Positions 12,704 through 15,840 of a stretch of DNA of 15,840 nucleotides are shown here, one piece after another; positions within the stretch are counted from its first letter, which is position 1, and each line of letters starts with the position of its first letter. The notes beneath the pieces are model-generated. The model did not search any database. It was given only the letters and a program-made list of their open reading frames with translations, and was not told the origin of the DNA. The translations under genes and the position numbers were made by a program. The stretch spans positions 1-15,840 of the forward strand of contig DATJFV010000060.1 of assembly GCA_035495435.1 (NCBI GenBank), given 5' to 3'. This stretch comes from JBDSKH01 sp035495435 (GTDB lineage: Bacteria > Actinomycetota > Actinomycetes > Actinomycetales > Microbacteriaceae).

Positions 12704-13735
12704 GTGGCGAAGCAGCAACGGATCGACCCCAAGCTCATCGAGCGCAACGCGGCGAAGGCCGCCGCGCGCAAGGCCGCGCAGAGCAAGTCGCGCGGCAAGA
12801 GCGGCCGTCCCGGAGGGCGCCCCGCCGAGCAGGTGCCCCCGGCCACCCTCGGCACCTGGATCGCCGGAGCACGCCCCCAGACCCTCGCCCTCGCGGTGGC
12901 ACCGGTGGTGCTCGGAACCGGTGCGGCATCCCTGCTGACCGACCACTGGTACGACCACTGGGTGCGCGCCCTGCTGGCGCTCGCTGTGGCGCTGGCGCTG
13001 CAGATCGGCGTCAACTACGCCAACGACTACTCCGACGGGGTGCGCGGCACCGACCGCAATCGCATCGGGCCGCAGCGTCTCGTGGGCTCGGGCCGCGCCA
13101 AGCCGCGCCACGTGCTGATCGTCGCGCTGGTGTTCTTCGGCATCGCCGTCGTCGCCGGGGCGACCCTGATCGTGTTGAGCGGCCAGTACTGGCTGTTCGC
13201 CGGCGGCGTCGTCGCGCTCGCCGCCGCCTGGTTCTACACCGGCGGGCCCAAGCCGTACGGGTACTCGGGGTTCGGCGAACTGGTGGTGTTCCTGTTCTTC
13301 GGCGCCGTGCCGGTTGCCGGCACCATGTTCACCCAGGTCGGAACCGTGAACATCGAGGCGTGGGTCGGCGGCGCGGGGCTCGGCCTCATCGCCGCCGCGG
13401 TGCTGATGGTCAACAACCTGCGCGACCGCGACCGCGACGCAGCCGTGGGCAAGCGCACCCTGGCCGTGCTGCTCGGCGACCTGGGCAGCCGCGTCCTCTA
13501 CATCGTGCTGATGCTGCTGCCGTTCGGGGCGCTGGCGTTCTACGTGATCTTCTACGACTACACGATCTTCGTGTTCTTCATCGCGCTCGCCGCTCTGCCG
13601 GCGATGCTGATCGTCGCGACCGCGAAGACCTCACGCGAATACCTGACGGCGTTGCGTCTGACGCTGCTCTGCGGCCTCGCGTTCGGCGTCGGCATGGGCG
13701 CGGTGCTCGCCTTCGACGGGATCCTCTGGGTCTAG
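12704..13735 (+). CDS. menA: 1,4-Dihydroxy-2-naphthoate polyprenyltransferase
   Basis: A 343-residue UbiA-superfamily membrane enzyme that attaches the polyprenyl chain to DHNA, giving demethylmenaquinone. The two Asp-rich motifs are NYANDYSDGVRGTD (104-117) and NNLRDRDRDAAVGKRTLAV (237-255, Asp241/243/245), which bind the Mg2+-diphosphate of the prenyl donor. About eight to nine transmembrane helices follow from residue 60. A basic N-terminal extension (1-45, rich in Lys, Arg and Ala) precedes the conserved TWIAGARPQTL segment and is probably cytoplasmic. The GTG start is set by the -10 box six bases upstream. The stop codon overlaps the stop of the convergent DUF4229-like gene in the tetranucleotide CTAG. 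Confidence 0.94.
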   Translation: MAKQQRIDPKLIERNAAKAAARKAAQSKSRGKSGRPGGRPAEQVPPATLGTWIAGARPQTLALAVAPVVLGTGAASLLTDHWYDHWVRALLALAVALALQIGVNYANDYSDGVRGTDRNRIGPQRLVGSGRAKPRHVLIVALVFFGIAVVAGATLIVLSGQYWLFAGGVVALAAAWFYTGGPKPYGYSGFGELVVFLFFGAVPVAGTMFTQVGTVNIEAWVGGAGLGLIAAAVLMVNNLRDRDRDAAVGKRTLAVLLGDLGSRVLYIVLMLLPFGALAFYVIFYDYTIFVFFIALAALPAMLIVATAKTSREYLTALRLTLLCGLAFGVGMGAVLAFDGILWV

Positions 13736-13971
13736 TCCCGGTCCTCGGCGGCCTCGTCGCTGGTCTGCGCCGCGCTGCCGGCACGCGCCTGCGCGAGCTC
13801 GGCCGCCACCCGTGCGCGCAGGCCGCGGAAGAAGATGTAGGCCACCAGGAACCCGAGGGCGGCGGCGAGAACCGCCGCCAGCCACCACGGCACACCGAGC
13901 AGGAACAGCAGCGCGAAGAACACGGCGAACAGGCCGAGCCGCACGAGCGTGTAGGCGATCCAGGGGCGCAT
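13732..13971 (-). CDS. DUF4229-like small membrane protein
   Basis: A 79-residue protein with two predicted transmembrane helices (about 8-27 and 29-48) and a charged, Ala/Asp/Glu-rich cytoplasmic tail. The beginning (MRPWIAYTLVRLGLFAVFF) and the short helix hairpin match DUF4229 proteins, which I recall next to menaquinone genes in actinobacteria. No function is known. It is convergent with menA, sharing the palindromic stop CTAG, and divergent from the PLDc_N-like gene. A minus-strand TAGACT (13985-13980) ends eight bases before the ATG, with GGAGG within that gap, so either a very short leader or leaderless start is possible. Confidence 0.78.
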   Translation of the reverse strand: MRPWIAYTLVRLGLFAVFFALLFLLGVPWWLAAVLAAALGFLVAYIFFRGLRARVAAELAQARAGSAAQTSDEAAEDRD

Positions 13972-13985
13972 CGACCTCCAGTCTA
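13972..13985 (-). promoter_or_regulatory. -10 box for DUF4229-like gene
   Basis: Minus-strand TAGACT (13985-13980) with an eight-base gap (GGAGGTCG) to the ATG at 13971. It lies at the position where the -35 of the opposite promoter would be expected (17 bases before TAGAAT at 14003). Confidence 0.4.
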
Positions 13986-14002
13986 CGTGCGGCTGGCGGC
14001 CC

Positions 14003-14014
14003 TAGAATCTGGCC
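14003..14014 (+). promoter_or_regulatory. -10 box for PLDc_N-like gene and menD
   Basis: TAGAAT (14003-14008) is followed by six bases (CTGGCC) and the ATG at 14015. It is likely the promoter for this gene and the translationally coupled menD. Confidence 0.55.
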
Positions 14015-14353
14015 ATGGCCACGCTGCTGCGGTACCTGCCGTTCCTGATCTACGCGGCGATCACGATCTACACCATCGTCGACATCGTCCTGATCGACCG
14101 CAGCCGTGTGAAGGGTCTGCCCAAGGTGGTCTGGGTGATCATCGTCGTCGTCTTCCCCGTCGTCGGCGCCGTCGTCTGGTTCCTGCTCGGGCGCGAGCGG
14201 ATGTCGCAGCGCGGCGTGCGTCGCGGACCGTCCGCCCCCGACGACGACCCCGAGTTCCTGCGCAAACTCAGCCGTGAGCAGCAGCAGGAGGAGCGCATCC
14301 GTCAACTCGAAGAGCGGCTGCGCGAACTCGACGACGACAAGCCGACCGAGTGA
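14015..14353 (+). CDS. PLDc_N (phospholipase D nuclease N-terminal) domain membrane protein
   Basis: A 112-residue protein with two membrane helices (about 5-25 and 37-59) joined by a short loop containing DRSRVKGLPKVVW. This layout is the PLDc_N domain: a hydrophobic hairpin ending in FPVVGAVVWFLLGRER. No catalytic HKD motif follows, so it is only the membrane-anchor domain. The C-terminal half is a highly charged helix (80-110, EQQQEERIRQLEERLREL) that looks like a coiled coil and may mediate oligomerisation. The stop overlaps the menD GTG start as GTGA. The function is unknown, though similar genes accompany men genes in actinobacteria. Confidence 0.85.
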   Translation: MATLLRYLPFLIYAAITIYTIVDIVLIDRSRVKGLPKVVWVIIVVVFPVVGAVVWFLLGRERMSQRGVRRGPSAPDDDPEFLRKLSREQQQEERIRQLEERLRELDDDKPTE

Positions 14354-15222
14354 GCCGCACGCCGGCGAGCGAGTTCGCAACCGCACTGCTGGGCGAACTG
14401 GTGCGCCGCGGCGTGCGCGACCTCGTCCTCAGCCCCGGCTCCCGGTCGCAGGCCCTGGCGCTCGCCGCCGCCGCATTCGAACGCGCCGGGATGCTGCGGC
14501 TGCGTGTGCGCATCGACGAACGCTCCGCCGGATTCCTCGCCCTTGGTCTCGCGGTCGAGACCCGGCGCCCCGTCGCCGTCGTCACCACCTCCGGCACCGC
14601 CGTCGCCGAACTGCACCCCGCGGTGCTCGAAGCCGCGCACTCCGGAGTGCCCCTGGTGCTGCTCACCGCCGACCGGCCGGCCGAGCTCATCGGCATCGGC
14701 GCGAACCAGGCGACCGTGCAACCCGGCATCTTCGGGGGCGCAGCACGGGTTGTCGAGGTGGCTGCTCCGGTCGAGGGGGCGGACCACGGGGCGGATGCGG
14801 TGCGGGTCGCCGGCGAGATCCTCGACGGGATCGCGGGGCCGGTGCAGGCGAATCTGGCGTTCCGCGAGCCGCTGTCGGCCCCCGTCGACGTGCCCGAGGT
14901 GACGGCGGGCGACTGGACCGCCCCCGAGAGTAGTGGCGCCGAACAGCTGCACCCCGAGCCCGGCACCGTCGTCATCGCCGGCAGCAACGCCGGCCCCGAG
15001 GCCGAAGCCGCCGCCCGCGCGCTGGGGGCTCCGCTGCTGGCCGAGGTGGCATCCGGAGCCCGCTTCGGGCCGAACCTCGTGCCCGCCTACCGCGAGCTGC
15101 TGCGCGACCCCGCGTTCGGCGGTGAGGTGCGCCGCGCCGTCGTGTTCGGCCATCCCACGCTCAGCCGCGAGGTGCCGGCGCTGATCGAGCGAGCCGAGGT
15201 CGAGACGATCGTCGTGCGCAGC
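14350..15222 (+). CDS. menD: SEPHCHC synthase, N-terminal half only (truncated by chimeric junction)
   Basis: Codons 1-291 encode the thiamine-diphosphate pyrimidine-binding domain of MenD and part of the central domain. Visible marks are LVLSPGSRSQALALAA (26-41), the cofactor-activating glutamate in VRIDERSAGFLALG (Glu57), VVTTSGTAVAELHPAVLEA and LLTADRP. Full-length MenD is about 550-600 residues; here the sequence departs after ETIVVRS and the diphosphate-binding domain is missing. The frame does not stop: it reads on without interruption into RND-pump sequence to the window edge (497 codons in total). GTG overlaps the previous stop as GTGA. MenD joins isochorismate and 2-oxoglutarate; loss would stop menaquinone synthesis. 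That makes a natural disruption unlikely. Confidence 0.88.
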
Positions 15223-15240
15223 ATGCGCAGACTTTACACA
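15210..15240. other. Chimeric junction between actinobacterial menD and proteobacterial-like czcA
   Basis: MenD-like sequence ends near 15222 and CzcA-like sequence begins with Met-Arg-Arg-Leu-Tyr-Thr-Pro-Val-Leu at 15223. The direct repeat TGCGCAG occurs at 15215-15221 and 15224-15230, two bases apart, at the join. Base composition changes here: my hand count gives about 77% GC at 15061-15120 and about 57% at 15661-15780. No insertion-sequence ends or terminal inverted repeats are visible at the join. Confidence 0.85.
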
Positions 15241-15840
15241 CCCGTGCTGCGCTGGTCGCTGAGGAACCGGGAGATCACGGTTGCGATCGGATTGATTTTC
15301 CTCGTCGTCAGCGGCTTTCTCGGCTCGCGCCTAGGCAGCGAATTCCTGCCGACGCTCGAGGAGGGCAACCTCTGGATTCGCGCGTCGATGCCGCCGACCC
15401 TGTCGCTTGAAGCGGGAATGCCGCTTGTCAGCCGGATGAGGGAAATTCTGCTGCGCCATCCTGAAGTCATTACCGTGGTTTCGCAGCACGGACGCCCCGA
15501 CAACGGCAGCGATGCCGCAGGTTTCTTCAACGCCGAGTTCTTCGTGCCGTTGAAACCGTTTGAGGAATGGCCGTCAGGGCTGACCAAGGAGAAGCTTGTC
15601 GAACAATTGCAGGCCGAATTCTCCAGCGAGTTCGTCGGCATCAGCTTCAATTTCTCGCAATACATCCAGGACAATGTCGAGGAGGGGCTGTCGGGCGTCA
15701 AAGGCGCCAATTCCATCAAGATCGTGGGTCCCGATCTGGTTACCTTGGAGAAACTCGCGAAAGCCGCCATGGCGGAATTGACTCAGGTTCCGGGAATTAC
15801 CGATCTCGGCACCTTCTGGGTGCTTGGCCAACCCAATCTG
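15223..15840 (+). CDS. Heavy-metal efflux RND pump (CzcA/CusA family), internal fragment
   Basis: The 206 codons match the middle of a CzcA/CusA-type HME-RND transporter (full length about 1030-1060 residues). A hydrophobic segment corresponding to the seventh transmembrane helix (EITVAIGLIFLVVSGFLG) leads to the conserved GSEFLPTLEEGNLWIRASMP. Next come a periplasmic part with SQHGRPDNGSDAAGFFNAEF and VPLKPFEEW, then FSQYIQDNVEEGLSGVKGANS and the KIVGPDL and VPGITDLG segments. The N-terminal half, including the helices that carry proton-relay acidic residues, is absent, and the gene runs off the window. It lacks its own start. Codon use (TTG, ATT, GAA, AAA, CAA) and GC differ from everything upstream and fit an alphaproteobacterium or another medium-GC proteobacterium. 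Confidence 0.9.
   Translation, partial: MRRLYTPVLRWSLRNREITVAIGLIFLVVSGFLGSRLGSEFLPTLEEGNLWIRASMPPTLSLEAGMPLVSRMREILLRHPEVITVVSQHGRPDNGSDAAGFFNAEFFVPLKPFEEWPSGLTKEKLVEQLQAEFSSEFVGISFNFSQYIQDNVEEGLSGVKGANSIKIVGPDLVTLEKLAKAAMAELTQVPGITDLGTFWVLGQPNL

Noticed and set aside
11174..13111. A 645-codon minus-strand open frame over menB, menE and menA
   Set aside because: No recognisable domain and low-complexity His/Arg/Gly/Ala content; it runs antisense to three well-supported enzymes.
15234..15770. A minus-strand open frame of 178 codons at the right edge
   Set aside because: It is antisense to a clear RND-pump coding region and has no domain of its own.
14350..15840. The MenD-CzcA frame as a genuine novel fusion protein
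   Set aside because: Both halves are cut at arbitrary points inside domains, and composition and taxonomic signals change at the same base. A functional fusion would need domain boundaries and uniform codon use.
1..15840. tRNA, rRNA or riboswitch genes
   Set aside because: All gaps between coding regions are shorter than about 180 bases and none contains a recognisable cloverleaf or riboswitch core by eye; a covariance-model scan was not possible.

Overview
The window looks like a high-GC actinobacterial chromosome segment, most likely from the family Microbacteriaceae. The pointers are GC-rich codon use, many GTG starts, a bS22 ribosomal gene, a Mycobacterium-like cytochrome c/menaquinone gene neighbourhood, and intergenic palindromic repeats of a type I recall from Microbacterium relatives. 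The exact genus cannot be read from the sequence. The last ~620 bases do not belong to this pattern.

Left part (1-4764): a small excisionase-type DNA-binding protein, the tiny ribosomal protein bS22 with its own promoter and terminator, a HAD-IB phosphatase and a glutaredoxin-like protein that diverge from one shared symmetric -10 box, a YcaQ-like winged-helix protein, a YciI-like protein, and an archaeal-type aspartyl-tRNA synthetase. Four copies of a 33-35 bp palindromic repeat (two tandem, two inverted) lie between these genes.

Middle (4765-9300): a tightly overlapped operon for cytochrome c maturation system II. It encodes a histidine phosphatase, a lipoprotein thioredoxin (ResA-like), CcdA, ResB and CcsB/ResC. 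Together they carry reductant outward, keep apocytochrome cysteines reduced and attach haem. Synteny matches M. tuberculosis Rv0525-Rv0529.

Right part (9304-15222): menaquinone synthesis. menC is on the minus strand. A small membrane protein, menB, menE, menA, a PLDc_N-type membrane protein and the 5' half of menD are on the plus strand, with a DUF4229-like gene on the minus strand between menA and the PLDc_N gene. MenD, MenC, MenE, MenB and MenA act in that order to make demethylmenaquinone, the quinone that feeds the cytochrome chain assembled by the preceding operon. menF, menH and menG are not in the window.

Right edge (about 15223-15840): menD stops abruptly at codon 291 and the frame continues into the interior of a CzcA/CusA heavy-metal RND pump with lower GC and proteobacterial-looking codon use. 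I read this as a chimeric junction (assembly or library artefact, or contamination) unless read evidence shows otherwise.

A pervasive regulatory pattern is also visible. At least eleven gene starts have a TANNNT-like -10 box ending 6-8 nt (eight cases exactly 6) before the start codon, the signature of leaderless mRNAs. I found no previously undescribed defence or biosynthetic system; the most noteworthy items are the chimera, the leaderless/bidirectional promoters and the repeat elements.
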